Below, piece by piece: positions 25,168-39,800 of a stretch of DNA of 64,000 bases. The translations under genes were made by a program, and so were the position numbers. Each line of letters begins with the position of its first letter. Position 1 is the first letter of the stretch. A model generated the notes under the pieces. It searched no databases, was not told the DNA's origin, and saw nothing but the letters and a program-made list of their open reading frames with translations. Source of the DNA: Canna indica (lineage: Eukaryota > Streptophyta > Magnoliopsida > Zingiberales > Cannaceae); assembly GCA_034359265.1 (NCBI GenBank), contig CP136896.1:62631501-62695500 (forward strand). The letters are read 5' to 3'.

Positions 25168-26156
25168 AATTCCCCACTGATTCCTTCTTTCCTTTTGCCA
25201 TCCGAATCCCCATTATCTCTCGAACTAATTGTCTCCTTTGAGCATCTCCTTTTTTTAATTTTCAGCTTCGTATACTCTACAGGGATACTGATAAGATTAT
25301 TTTTTTCATTCCACATAATTTTAACCTTATCCCCTTTCCTCTCTGCATTTCTTGATTGTTCAGGATCTACTCCCTCATCTAAAAAATCCCCACTTTCCTT
25401 CACATTCTGTAGAATATTCCTGAAAGACATGGACATCTTTTCAGATAGTAAATTCAGCTCCTACTCATTCTCTTCATTCAATTTTCCTTTTCCTTTCTCT
25501 GCTATAAGGCCTGATATGAATTTGAACTCTTTCTTTTTTCCTTTTCCACTCTTTTCCACCTTTCCACCTATATCTTTTTCAGTCTCCATGCTGACTTGAG
25601 CCTCTGCAACATTTTCCTTCTCTGATATTTGCTTTTGCATCTCTATCTCTACTTTCTTGATATTCTTTGCTACTCATACCATCTCCTTTCTCTGACCTTT
25701 TGAGGTTATGCTTTTTCTTCTGTCACTGCCTCCAGTTTATGGCCTTCTTCCTTTTCCTTCTCTTTTCTGATATCCTCAAAAGTGGGATTATCTAGCACCA
25801 TGAATGAATTCCTGTTATGTTCTACTTTTGCAACATTCTGTTTTGTGTATCCTCTCTTTTTCCTTTGCACTTGTATCCATGGCCCCAGTAAACTCTCTTC
25901 TTTTTCTTTGCACTAAATCAAGTTTTCATATCTCTCCTGCTTCTCACTGCTTAGTTTTTCCTTCACCACTCCTTCCTGATTGCACCCTTCCTCTTTGTGG
26001 CCAACCTTTCCACATTTGGAGCAAATGAAAGGAAAATTTTCATATGCTATACTTTGAAAAAAACTTCCCTTCATTGAGTCTATCCAGAAACCTGTTGCAA
26101 TGGTTTAGAAATATCCACCAAAACACAAATCCTTGCAAACTTAGCCCTGGTTTTGT

Positions 26157-26902
26157 TTAATGTAACTCATCAATTTTCAATGGTTTTCCTACTACTACTG
26201 CCAATTGAGAGAGAAGACTAGCATTCATGTACTCAAAAGGGAACCCTGACAATTGTATCCAAGTAGATATAGCCCTAATTGTTTCCATTAATGGTTGAAA
26301 GTTCTCTCGCCATGGTTCCAAGGACAAAGTCTGCCCCCTTAAAAACCATGGGCCACCTGTAAACACCCCCCAAAAGTCCTCTTCTTCTACGAATTTAAAA
26401 GCAAAATAGCCTGCTGATAAATCTACTATACTGCATTCAGACTTAATTTTTTGCAGTCTAGGCATTACATTTTTAACCAGATCTAGAGGAGGTATTTTAC
26501 TAAATTTTTTTCCATACAGCATGAACTTACAATCCTTTCTTGCCTCTTTCAGATCAGCTTCTGCAATTGATACTCTCCCTTTGGCATTCTCTTCGATCCT
26601 TCTAATTTTTTCCATCAGCACCTTTGATGATCTCCAGTCTCCTTCACCAGTTGTCGCCTTGAATAGTCCCGCCTAGTTTCCGGAATGAACTTCAATCTAG
26701 GGTTCTTCAGCTTTGCAACCTTCCTTTCTCCTTCTTCTCCAAGCTTCAACATTTCCTTTTCCTTAGAATTTTTTAACGAATCCATCCTCTCCCCGCCATC
26801 CCTGCTCCGATCCTTCTCCACCGCCGGATCGGGAGGCTTTTTTGGCCTCGGGATCGCAGTTGACCCCTGAAAGCTACTTGTCGCCCTTGACTCGCTCAGC
26901 AT
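26157..26902 (-). pseudogene. LINE ORF1 (DUF4283-type gag-like protein), frameshifted
   Basis: The N-terminal part (26902-26615) is charged and Pro-rich (RPKKPPDPAVEKDRS) and breaks by frameshift into the second part (26621-26157). The second part has the DUF4283 pattern of plant LINE ORF1: a GPWFLRGQ-type motif, LEPWRENFQP, and WIQLSGFPFEYMN. A CCHC knuckle CSKCGKVGHKEEGC follows at 26023-25982. RNA binding is the known role of such proteins. Low-complexity Ser/Glu/Lys-rich sequence with stops fills 25970-25170. Confidence 0.8.
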
Positions 26903-26930
26903 GACTTTTTGCTTTTCAAATTTTCATGTT

Positions 26931-27321
26931 TTCAACTTAGTTTCACAAAAGACCGATGAAAAATTATATCGATTTTAAACCTCGAAATTTAAAATAAACC
27001 AAAATTGGCAAAAATCAATCTAAAGGAAAGAGTCAACTATGTTATTCTTTCTTCGATATTCTTAACCGAACCCAATAAAATAAAATGATCAAAATTCCAA
27101 AACTAGTTATCCAACCAATTAAGCACTTGTCCACAATTAAGGTTTCAGCTCAAGATTTTAAATCTCATGGGCCGAGCCTCAAGACAATGCCAAATTTGCC
27201 CACCCAACCTTGATGGACTCGTTTTCTTCTCCTGACCAGGCACTAACAATTTTTGACTTAACACTATCATCACCTGATAGAGTTGAACGTATTTATATTG
27301 GACTTTTTTTTGGGGGTAGCT
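26931..27321. other. Intergenic between LINE and copia element
   Basis: AT-rich, no feature seen apart from the target site ATATA at its right end (27322-27326). Confidence 0.5.
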
Positions 27322-27326
27322 ATATA

Positions 27327-30300
27327 TGTTAGAAATTAAGCATCAAATCATAATAATAAGCTAGGATCTTAATAACTCATGCTTTTACTAATTTAAAAAA
27401 ACAATAAAAGAGACGTACCCGAATTTGATAAATTCGCCATTAGAACTTCAATCGTCGATCACTTAGTCGGAGTTGATTTCTTTCCCTTTCCTCACTTTCT
27501 ATGAGATGCAGCTTTAGGTGATGGTGGAGATCTACGTTGTGTTGTCTTTAGATCTGTAGGCATCTCCTCTTTCTATAGGCAAGGAGAGGATCAATTCAAG
27601 GTTTATCCTCAACGGTCAGTTGATCTGGTACGTCCATTAAGTAACCATATCAATGACCTAGATCTGTTGACTTATTAAATATTTATCTTCATTTATTAGA
27701 TCATATTTATCTCTTAATGTGGAGATAATTATCTTAATGAGGCCTTTTAATTGTGACCACATAATTATCTTACATTCTCCCACTTGGCCTGATAAATAGA
27801 TCATCATATTTAATAATGTAAACATTAGGCGCGCATTAGAATAGACCTTTATCGAAATCATCATAATTACAAATATATGACAAACCAACAAATGTGAGTT
27901 ATAGCGGTTGTATACAAATCATTTAGTATACTTCCTTCTATATACTACAACACTTGTAATTTACCATACAATATGTAAACATTAATTTTTATTATGGTCC
28001 TCCATAATGTCTCGAAAGACTTTCCTGTTATAAATTAAGTGTAGTCATAATGTACGTACATAATTAACAGGAAATTAACATTATAAGTCAGAAACACATA
28101 AGGGAGCTCAGAGTGTCAAATATCATCATAATACATTAGACCCATTCTTCGAACATGTTCTTTAAAAAGTTTCGGTTGTAACCCTTTCGTCAAAGGGTCT
28201 GCAATCATTAAATTGGTACTAATGTGCTAAATAGACACTATTTATTTCTGAACTTCCTCCTTAACGGCCAAATACTTTAACTCCATGCGCTTTGGCACTT
28301 CGAGAGTATTTGTCGTTCTTGGAGAAGAAAATTGCTGCGACATTATTATAATAAATTTTCAGCGGCTTGCTAATGGTGTCGACAATCGCAAGTCCTGAAA
28401 TAAAATTTCGTAGCCAAAATCCTTGAATTGTGGCTTCTAAACATGCCACAAATTCAACTTCCATAGTGAATGACACAATGACAATTTGTTTGACACTCTT
28501 CCATGATATTGCTCCTTTACCAAGCATTTATACATATAGCCAAACGAAGACTTTCTACTATCCGGACATCCAACAAAAATTGAATCTGAGAATATGAGAA
28601 CTTCAAGGTTTTCAGATTTACTTAAGTGAGCATGAGATATTTGGTTCCTTGCAGGTACCTCAGAATTTTCTTTGCAGCTTTCCAGTGATCAATGTCGGGG
28701 TTGCTTTAGTATCACCCTAGTACATAGTCCAATAGCGAAGCTAATATACGACATCGTACATGTTTGAACATAATTCAAACTGCCTACAACATACGCATAT
28801 GGATAGATTCCATTGCCTTACTTTTAATATTATTCTTTGGACATTGATTGAGAATTAATTTATCATATTTTTGAATTGGAACAATTCCAGGAGAACATTT
28901 ATCCATATAAAATCTCTCTAGAATCCTTTCGATGTACCCTTTTTGGGATAGTCCTATCAGTCCTTGTGATCTATTACGAAATATTTCAATTCCAATCACA
29001 TAGGATGTCTCTCCCATATCTTTCATATCAAAATTTCTAGATAGATAATATTTAGTCTCACGTAAGATGCCCAAATCATTAGCAGCAAGTAAAATATCAT
29101 CAACATATAGGACTTGGAAGATAAACTTGCTCCCACTGATCTTCTGGTATATACACCGATCAATGATGTTTTCCTCAAAACCAAAAGACATGATGGTATC
29201 ATTAAACTTAATATACCATTGTCAAGAAGCTTGTTTAAGTCCATATATTGACTTCTTAATCTTGCACACCAAGTGATCTTTCTCGTCAGTCGAGAAACTT
29301 TTAGGTTGGTCCATATAATTTTTTCCTTAAGATCTCCATTAAGAAAGGTTGTTTTACATCCATTTGGTGTAACTCTAGATCATACTGAGCCACCAAAGCC
29401 ATAATAGTCCTTAATGAGTCTTTCTTTGAGACAGGTGAAAATATCTCTGTATAATCAATCCCGTCTTTCTGAGTAAAATCCTTAGCTACTAGTCAAGATT
29501 TATATCTTTCGATGTTACCATTCGAGTCACGCTTGGTCTTGTAGACCCATTTACACTTGACTCGTGTACAACCTTCTGGCAACTCAACAAGATCAAAGAC
29601 TTCATTCTGTATTAAGGAGTTATACTCTTCTTTCATGGAATCTTTCAATTTCTCAAACTCAACACAAGATATGGCTTCTTCATATGAAACTGGATCATTA
29701 TTGATTCCGATTTCGAAATCACACTCCTGCAAATATACCACAAAATCATTCAGAATTGCAGATCTTCTTTCTCTATGAGATCTTCTTAATTGAATTCCTT
29801 GTGGTTCATTTGCCTCAGGTATTTGTGAGTTAGTTACTTCATGGGGTATTTCATTACTCGAATGTTGTTCAAAGTCATTAGGAACAACATTTTGAGTGGG
29901 TGTGGACAGAGAAACATTTATTGATAAAGGAACATTTACCCTTATCTCTTGAATGTCCACATTTTATTTTTCAGTACTCCAACTAACTTCACCATTCTCT
30001 AGCATTTTCGGTTTCTATAATTCTCGGCTATGATTAGGACAATAAAAGATGTACCCTTTGGATTTCTCAGGATATATAATCAATAAAGTATCTATTGATC
30101 GTTCGAGAATCCAATTTCTTTTCATGTGGATTATAATTTCTTGCTTCAGTTGGACAACCCCAAACATGCAGGTGTCTCTGACTAGTTTTCCTACCTGTCC
30201 ACAGTTCAAAAGGTGTTTTTGGAACTACCTTACTAGGAACTCTATTAAACAAATATAAAGCGGTTTTTTAAAGCATGTATCCACAAAAATTTGGACAATA

Positions 30301-33300
30301 ATGAATTACTCATCATACTCCAAACCATATCCATTAGTGTCCGATTGCGCCTTTCCACCACACCATTTTGTTGAGGTGTGCTTGACATAGTATATTATAC
30401 ACATATGCCACTTTCTCGAGAAACTTTTCAAATGAACTAGGATATTATCCTATTTCATTATGTTTCTCGTAATATTCATTACCTCTTTCTGACCTTATAG
30501 TTTTCACCTTTCTGTCTAATTACCTTTTAACTTCAGTTATGAAAATCTCAAAAACATTCACTGCTTTAGACTTTTTCTTTAAGCAAGTAGACAAATCCAT
30601 AACGTGAAAAATCATCAATAAAGGTAATAAAGTACTTTTTTGTACCTAAAGATGGAGTATCAAAAAGTTGACTACTTCTTGTGGCTCATTTCTTGTTGTG
30701 TTTGGTTTATTTTTCCTTAATGCAATCCACACAAATATTAAGATCGGTAAAATCTAGATTCGGAAGAATCTCATTCTTTATCAATCTTTCTAATCTTTCT
30801 TTGGAAATATGTCTCAAACGTTTATGCCACAAATAAGCAGAATTTTCATTATAAGCACTAAGTTTCATTCCTACATCCTAATGTACTAGTAAGGATTCAT
30901 CAAAATTATCATCAAGTTTTAATTTATATAAGGGATAATAGACTAAAAAATCACAAGGTTTGGATCGTAAGAAATCCTTGCACCATATTACTTGGATGAG
31001 TAGTAGCACATTCATTCATAAAGACTTTAATTTTGCTGCAATATTGGTCATCTCGATGGTTTTACATACTCAGCGACCCATCAAAACTTCATGGTCGTGA
31101 GTTGTGCCATTAAGGTACCAACGAGTGACTTATCAATAATGCGGAAGCGTTCTTCCACAACCTGAAAGAATTCCTTCGCACATTTTGTCTGTGGAATTGT
31201 TGTCTTTATGTTGTTGGCAATTGTCATACGCATGAACATGAGGCTAAGTCTGTTAGAATGTTCTTATGCTTTATGGTGTCACTGCTTAGATTAGTAATAA
31301 CAGTCTTATTTTCAAGAAATATCAAATTAAGATCAAGAACACCTAAGTGAAACTTGACTTACTTGCATTATTCAGAAAAATTTACACCATCAAACATAGT
31401 TACAGACGAAGCTTGCGAATGCATTTGAAATAATTGCAAAAATTAAATACATAATTGCTCACAAATTTAAAAAAACACATAAAGATTGAGATAATAAATC
31501 ATCAAAACACAACATAGTTCTCCTTTGGGTAGATACTGTATTATGCTATCATAATTTAAATACATTATACAAATAACTCTAATGGTAAATTAAAATTCTT
31601 AATCACATACATATGTTATATTTAGATAAACAAATACATATATGATAAAAAATAAATAATTTACCCCACTTATGCTCACTATTTGCAAAATAATAATTTA
31701 CCTTTGGGCAAAAATTAAAATTCAACAAATAATGAATTCATCACAATAATAGACATTTATTTGTATATAACATCATAATTATCTTTATTTGAAATTTATT
31801 TTCTACTATTTGGTTACTTTGATGACAATCAAATCATAGTAAATAAATTTTAAAGATAATATAAAACAATAACATTATTTAATTATAACATTAGGATCAT
31901 CTTTATTTTAAAAAAATATTTCTTACTATTTGGTCACTTTGATGACAATAAAATCATAATAAATAAATTTCAAAGACAATCAAAAGCAATGTCATCATCT
32001 AATTATAAGTTAAAAATGATGAACCTCGTAACCTTAATCAATTAAACATAAACTAAACGTTTATGTTGAAGCAATCATAAATTATATTGAATCGAAGCTG
32101 AATCAATCGTAAAATTCATTAATTTAAACATGAACCAAATGCAATTAAGCTAAAACAAATATGATTCGTATTGAATCAACAAAATTAAGCTAGAGAATCT
32201 AGTGAACCGCTCAAAATTGAATCAAATAGATGAAAACTTGGACATAAATCAGTGAACCAAGCATGAACCGATTTCAAATTAAAAAACATGAACCGGTTTG
32301 AAATTTATAAGGGTGAACCAGTTTTACTGGATTGGATTTTGGCTCTTAATGGATCTGGAAACTTTGGAAATAGATCCAAATCCGAATCCAATTAACTAAG
32401 CCATTCTTAAATCCCAGTCTTTCAATTTATTTGATCAAATCTCAACCATCAAAAGAAACAATTAATCACAGTCATCAAAACAAGCAACTTTTAATCTTAA
32501 ACATTTAAATGGACCATGAATGGGCTGCAATGTTAAAAAGATTTGAATCAATCATAGCCACTTATTTGATTTTTTTAAAAAAACTTTTAATCTCAACCAT
32601 TGAAAGAAAAACCATTTAATCTCAACCATTGAAAGCAAAACCCTATTCACGTAACATGCATCTTCTTCTTGATGCATGCTGCCGCCTCCTTACTGCTCTG
32701 CTGCGGGCCTTCTTCCTCATCTGCGCCGACCAGTCTTCATTATCGACGGCGTCGACCAGAGGCCTGTTCCTGTCGGCAACCAGTCTCTGTCACCGACTAG
32801 CCTCCGTCGTACATCGGAAGTGGGTGGCGAGAAGAGGAGAAGAAGCTACCATGGTTGTTTCCGTACGGACCACGCACCATGCCTCCACGCCGACCAACCT
32901 CCATCGCCGACTGTCCATCGCCGACTGTCCTGATGCGCCGGCAGTTGATGCCAGCACTAGTCGACGGGGAGAGACTGCAAGGACAAGGGAAGCTGACTGC
33001 CGAACGGACCTTGAGGCCGGTAGAGAGACTTCACCGCCGAGATCTCGGCTCCGTCCACTCTTATGTTAGGCCGCGATCCTTATGGCCTGCGACCTCAACT
33101 CTGTTCTCATGGCAGCGGCTTCTGCCTACGGCATGGCTGCCTTATTTCTTCAGTGAGAAATGAAATCATCCCAACATATGAACAACACCGCGAATAGAAT
33201 ACATACTTAGTAACGATAAATCAACATAATAAACGACAATAATTAACCTGAACAGTAATTACTAACATGAACATCGTAAATCAGTATATGAACAACAATA

Positions 33301-33862
33301 ATGCATGTAACATAAATGACATAAATAATCACGAATGCAGGCCTATATAATCCGACGTGCATCGTCATCGAAAAACATGAAATTATAATTAACTAGGCTC
33401 TGATACCAATGTTAGTTAGAAATTAAGCATCAAATCATAACAATAAGCCTAGGATCTTAACAACTCATGTTTTTACTAATTTAAAAAAATAATAAAAGAA
33501 ATGTACCCAGATTTGATGAATTCGTCATTAGAACTATAATCGTCGATCACTTCGTCGGAGTTGATTTCTTTTTCTTTCCTCACTTTCTAAAAGATGCAAC
33601 TTTAGGTGATGGTAGAGATCTAAGTTGTGTTGTCTCTAGATCTGTAGACATCTTCTCTTTATATAGGCAGGGAGAGGATCAACTCAAAGTTTATCCTCAA
33701 TGTCCGGTTGATCTGGTACGTCCATCAAGTAACCGAATCAATGGTCTAGATCTATTGACTTATTAAATGTTTATCTTCATTTATTATGTCATATTTATTT
33801 TTTAATGTGAAGATAATTATCTTAATGAGACTTTTTAACGGTGGCCACATAATTATTTTACA
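27327..33862 (-). mobile_element. Complete but degenerate Ty1-copia retrotransposon
   Basis: Two direct LTRs (27327-27774 and 33410-33862, both TG...CA) flanked by the 5-bp duplication ATATA (27322-27326, 33863-33867). The primer-binding site TTGGTATCAGAGC lies on minus directly inside the 5' LTR (33409-33396), complementary to initiator tRNA-Met. A purine-rich AAGTGGGAGA lies inside the 3' LTR. The order gag fragment, gag-pre-integrase, integrase, RT and RNase H shows copia. LTRs differ at about 50 of 448 positions by eye (about 89% identity), so the insertion is old. Confidence 0.95.
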
Positions 33863-36800
33863 ATATATGCTTTGCCATTGAGCTCAATTAAGCCGAATTA
33901 GGGTGCTTATTAATTAAGTTATTTTGAGATGCATGCACAAATGCATACTCAAGTCTGAAGTTGAGTAATCTAGCTAATCATAATTAATTAGGTTAAATTG
34001 AATTCAATTGGTTGCTTGCTTTAGAGATTTTTAAGAGGCTAATGAGCATAAGTTAATATAATTACTGGATATATATATAGTTGAGTGAACTAGTAATACA
34101 AGAAATAACTAATTAAATCTAATAATTAATTAATTTCGATACAAGTACAAGTGTACAACAACCACTGCCCTATGCAAGGAAAGCTTGTCCCTGTAATAGA
34201 AATATAAAGTACAAAGCCAAGCAACAAGATAGATATTATACCAAGATAATTAATTAAGCAACCTTTCTTTCTTTTTTGGGCCAAAAGCAACCTTTGTAAT
34301 TGAGTTTAGAGTAAGCAAAAATTAAGATTCCTGTACTATTGCCCGTTAATAGTAGCTACATATCCTAATTAAAGAAGCCTATAATTAAGTGTAAGTAGTT
34401 GCTTTGGTTGTACTTTCTAATACGTTTTAACTACAATCGACACTTGGCTATGAAGCATCAACACCGATACGAACACGGAACACGACACAGACACAAATAC
34501 GAATATGAGGACACATCAATTTCAAAAATTTACAAGACACATAAATTATTTTTTTTAAATTTAAAAATTTCAAAAATCAACACCGATACGAACACGAAAC
34601 ACGACACAAACACAATTTTTTTTTAAAAAAAAATCACAGTTTATATATATATATATTTCAAGAATTTATAATAATATCATGATATTTTCATTGATATCAA
34701 ACTTCTAATTTTCAGTTTTTTCTAGGCCCCTTTCAAAATATATGAAGCGTTCTAAATAATTTCTTGTGTCAATACTTATTATTTTTTAGCTCTTTCCAAA
34801 AGCATGGGGCACAATATCTATTGACATATCCCAAAAATTTCTAAATTAGCATGTCTTAGTAGAACTAGTCATGTACAACCACACGTAAATAAAAAGTTGA
34901 GTAGAATACCACTATCTTCTTCATCAATCATTGTTGTTATCTTATTCGTTAAAAAATATTGCTCTCTCCAACTATGGTTCATCAAGAGAAAGATTAGCAA
35001 CTTCAAGGATTCATTATCTTCATTAATTGAAAATTCATCTTCTGTAATATTACTAATATCGTCTCACATTAATTACTGTATTGGGGAGTTCCTTGAAATG
35101 AGACGAAGAATACTATGGACCCAATGAACTCGAGAAACCGACCTGATCCGAACCAATCGGGCTGGGTCGGGTTCAAATTTTTGAAACTCGATTATAATCG
35201 GGTTGGATCCGGGTTTAAAATTTAAAACCCGATGGCCCGAGATCCAACCCAATTACCTGAATTTTTTTTATTTTTTTATTTTTTCCAAAAAAATTATTAA
35301 AATCAACTCGAGAAGACGCGGTTCCGCATCTTCTCGAGAATGCGCGGCCCACGTGGACGCATTTTCACGAGAATACGCGGCTCACGCCGCGTATTCCCTC
35401 GGGTGTTGAGACATGCGTGTCTCGTTCAAGTTTTTTTTTTAATTTGTTTTAACGGGTACCCGATTACTCGACCCGATCTGATTTGATTTCGGGCTGGTTG
35501 GTTCAGGTCGGGTTCAAAAAAAAATATCTTCAAACCCGACCCGACCCGTTTGTTTATTGATTTAGTCGGGCCAATTTTTTCTCCAAACCCAACCCGACCC
35601 GTGAACAACCCTACTCTCCGCACGTTTAGACTTCATCTTGTTCCTTTTAAGGGAATAGATAGAAGAGTAAGTGCTCTAATTTTTTTCACAACAACAAGAA
35701 GATAAAATACTAAATTCCCTTGATTGTTTTATTATTTTTTAAAAAAGATGCTTGGCTGGCCATGTCCAGGCGTGTCCGAGACGTGTCCGGGCAAAAAAAA
35801 AAACTTTGACTGGTCAAGACACTATTGGACACATGGGGCACGTGTGTCGGATAAGTATCTTCGTGTGTCGATGTCCGCGGCGTGTCGGACACGCGGACAC
35901 GACAATCGCTCCATGCTTCCTAGAGTTAGTGGCCACTAATCATGTTTAATTAGAACGAGGCACCAGCATAATCCAACTTCATTATTTTAGAGTATTAGAT
36001 ATTAATTTTTGTTTATAATTAATATGCCTCTACATACATAACTAAAATTTAAAATAAAATAAATAGAATTTTTTTATTTAATAGAATTTTTTATTTTATT
36101 TATCTATCAATACATTAAATAAATGGAATACTGTGTCTGATTTAATTAAAAAATCGATGCTGTCTAAATATAAATTTAGACATTTATTAATGTGTCAATT
36201 TAAGGGTGAATATGATATAGGAAATAAATTTGGATATCAGCTCTAATTTTTTTCAAACCTTTGCATCAAATACGTGGCAACGCCTCTACTATTGGCGCTA
36301 GTATCAAAAATTTTAATTTCAACTTTTTATTTTCTACAATATGGGATTTAAATAATTGATTAGGAAAAAAGGAATTATTGAGTTAATCTACTCTTAATGA
36401 ATTAGTTGATACATGATAATATTTATAAAATTTGATTATGATTAACAAAAATTGATTAGCGATGTGGGATTATCGGAGGAAACTAGCATAAAATCATCAA
36501 CTATGGGTAGCACAGTTGATTGCAACTTATTGTATCAACTTATTATATGTTGTCTAGAGATTTAGGGTTCGATCTCTAATATGATCATCTATTGTGATTT
36601 TTTATCTTTGTTATATAAAAAAAATTAGCATAGAATCGATGCTAGAAATCTTCTAGCACTAGTTTTCTTAGTAAAATACCAATTTTGGAAACCACCGGTT
36701 TCCATGTGCCTTTTTCAAAAGGCATTTTTGCAGCGTTAGTTACAAACAAAAGTTAAAGTGTTGGCGTAAATATATTGATTATAAGAACAAATTACTAAAT

Positions 36801-39800
36801 ATATCCCTAACTTAAAAAAAATGACAAATATAATTAAAAACTTATTTTTTAGCATAAACAAAACTTATTCATTTTGGGGAAAACTATACTTTTAGTCCCT
36901 ATAATTTATTCGAATTTTAGTATTAGTACTCATAGTTTAAAAATTTTAATTTTAGTCTGCATACGATCATACTATATTTTCTTTTAGGAGATAGTCTCTG
37001 CCATTAATTGAAATACAAAGAACGTTATATAAAGCTGATGTGGCAAACGAATTATTGACAGGATGCTTACAAAGTTCAATACTATATTGCCGCCTCCTCC
37101 TCCACCACCATCACCACAACCACCTCTTCCTCCTCCTCTTGAGGAGGAGGAGGACAAGAGGTGGTGGTGGTGGAGGAGGTGGCTGTTGGTTTTGGGTTTT
37201 CAACCTTGGTCTTAATCTCGATTTTGATAATAACAAACATGGAACTAATATTTCGTTGAGAAATCTTTCAGGTTCCATATCAATTAGCGTTCGATGCCCT
37301 CAATCGAATAAATCAGAGAAATCGAAAGGACATTGATCGTCGCGCTCGGGTTCGTCGCGAAATTTCTCAAAGATCAACGTGTGCACCAAAGATGTATTGC
37401 ATGGACGAGCTCAAAGATCACATGGAAAGCTCTCCAAAATGATGCTCATTGAAAGTCGAAACCCGAAAATAAAGCGCGCAAGAAAAAGGGCTGAAAATTC
37501 AATTCGGCCTAAGTTCGATTGATCGGGCGGTCGACCGAATAGGGTAAGGAAAGAAGTAGTAGCTCTTTCGGTCGACCAGTCGGTCGACCGAACACTACTG
37601 AAAATAGGCAGTGGCTACTTCGATCGATCGGTCGATCGACTGACAAAGGCCTGAAATGGGCAGTAGCCCTAGCGATCGACCCATCGGTTGACCAAAGTGT
37701 GGATCGCGCGTCCGCTTTCCCCTGCGTCGGTCGACCGATGGGTCGACCGGATTGAGGGAACTCGATCTTGCGTCTGGCGGTCGACCCATTGGTCGACCGA
37801 CTAGAGAGAAAAGGGCAGCGGTTGAATGAGCGATCGATCGACCAATCGATCGGCGTCTGCAGTGGATAGAAAACTATCCGTTGAGCTGTCGTTTCTTCAG
37901 GAGGGTATAAATACACCCTCATATAACTCATTTATTCTTCTTCCCTGTCAATTACAGATATTATTGAGCATTCTAAAGGGAAATTTGAGCCTTCCAGAGA
38001 TTGATCAACGACACTCTATTCTTCCGCGAACATTCTCGCAAGCGCCCAGTCTTCTTCCTCAACTCGGGATTTAATTCGAGCTCATCCCCTTGAAGAGTTG
38101 AAGGCGTGAAAAGAGCATTGATTTTTGGTTACATTCCTTAACTCTTTTCATTGTAATCTTTATTGTTTATTTGAACGTTTTTTCTTTGATTTGGGTTTGT
38201 GTGAAGACCTAGGTTGTTAGGTCTTGCTGTGTGAGTGGTATCCTTGGTGTGAAGGTGTAAAGCCACTTGTGTAAACTTAGTTTTTACTAGGATTAGTTTA
38301 GTTGTCCCTTAGGGTTGAGGTGGAAGAGTGCTCTCGGTAAGAAGGCGGAGACTTCCGGGTGTGGAAGTGCCTTAGGTCGAGAGTGAGACTCTTTGAGTGA
38401 AAAGTCCTATGTGTAAGGAAAACAAAAATTAATCTACTAAAACTAGTTTGGAAATCCTAAGCGGGGTGCTTAGGTAGTGGAGTAGGCATTAGGACCGAAC
38501 CATTATAAATTATCGTGTTTGCATTGCTTTATTGTTTGTTTTAATTGCTTAATTACTTATCGCTTCCGCATCCAATCATTAAATTGCAAATTGCCTAAAC
38601 TAATCAAGAAACGATTAAAATTGGAATTTAGGTTAATTAATTTAGTTGACACACTATTCACTCCCCTCTAGTGTTGCCATTTCGTCTTCAGCGGCGACGA
38701 TGACGGCGGTGGTCTAGGGCAAGGGGAGGAGTGTAGGTAGGTGAGGGATGGGTAGAAGAAGAAGTGATGACCGTCAGATGAGATAGAAAGTGGAGATTGC
38801 TGCCACGTGGCATTGGGGATAGGGGTTATACGCACGTGGGAGTTTTACCGTTAAGTTACTAACAGACGGGCTAACAGAGGGGAGTTATTGGAACAAAAAG
38901 TGTAGTCGCAGGAGGTTATGGGCACACTTGGTAGTTTAGGTAGTCTTTATGCACATTGACTATAGTCGAGGGGGATTCCGTATAATTTACCCTACATAAT
39001 TTTGTATACAAACAACTTTACAAAATTAAGTATATATAACACTGGTTATGTATTTTGTAAAGCTAGTTGTATCTATATACAAAAGTATATATAGTACGAG
39101 GATTAAAACTAAAATTCAAATAAATTACGAGGACTAAAAAGTATGATTTCCTTTCATTTAGAACTTTGTAATAAAAATTATTCCATTGCATAAATTGAGG
39201 CCGGGTAATGTACCACCAACATTAATTTGAATCAAACGTAAGAAATGATCCTCTTAATTAATATAAAAGTATGAAGTCATTAATTGCTCGTCCAAATAAC
39301 GCATCTGTGAGGGTTGAATCATTTTAAACCCGAATCCATTATAAAATTGAGCTTGATCAACACAAGCTAATTTTCTGGGTCAAAAGAAGCATTTCAGCAT
39401 TCCGATTAAATCAGACGGAGCAGCAAAATCCTTGGAGATTTTTTCTCCACCAAATTAGGCATGAATTGGCTATCCCCATGTATTATAAATAGGAGCCTAA
39501 TATGCAGTTTCAGAAATCATCCCAATAATTCTCAGAGCCTCCCATCTACTCCGTTTCTTAGGCAGGATTCCTTTCCAGTGGCTCTCTTCCCCTTCACACC
39601 GTCTTAGGCAGAAGGAAAAAGATCAAGAACGCCGCATCCACAGTTTTCAAGCAGAAGTAGGAATCCAGATTTTGGGGTGCAGAAAAATATCCGAGTATAG
39701 ACAGTATTTTTTTTTTACAGTTTATTAATCAGTTGTATTCAGTTCTTGTATTGATATTACTGAAATAGAGAGGCTTAAAAAACACCTTAAAAGCTAATTT

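Larger units (their letters stand above)
20908..26930 (-). mobile_element. L1-type LINE with RNase H, near full length, inactive
   Basis: Minus-strand order: ORF1 gag-like protein (26902-26157), CCHC zinc knuckle (26023-25982), apurinic endonuclease (25167-24400), reverse transcriptase (24136-22632), zf-RVT region (about 22250-21850), and RNase H (21444-21050). It ends at a T run on plus (20908-20917), the complement of a poly(A) tail. The C-terminal RNase H is typical of a plant L1 subgroup. Many stops and frameshifts separate the parts. No target duplication could be fixed by eye. Confidence 0.9.
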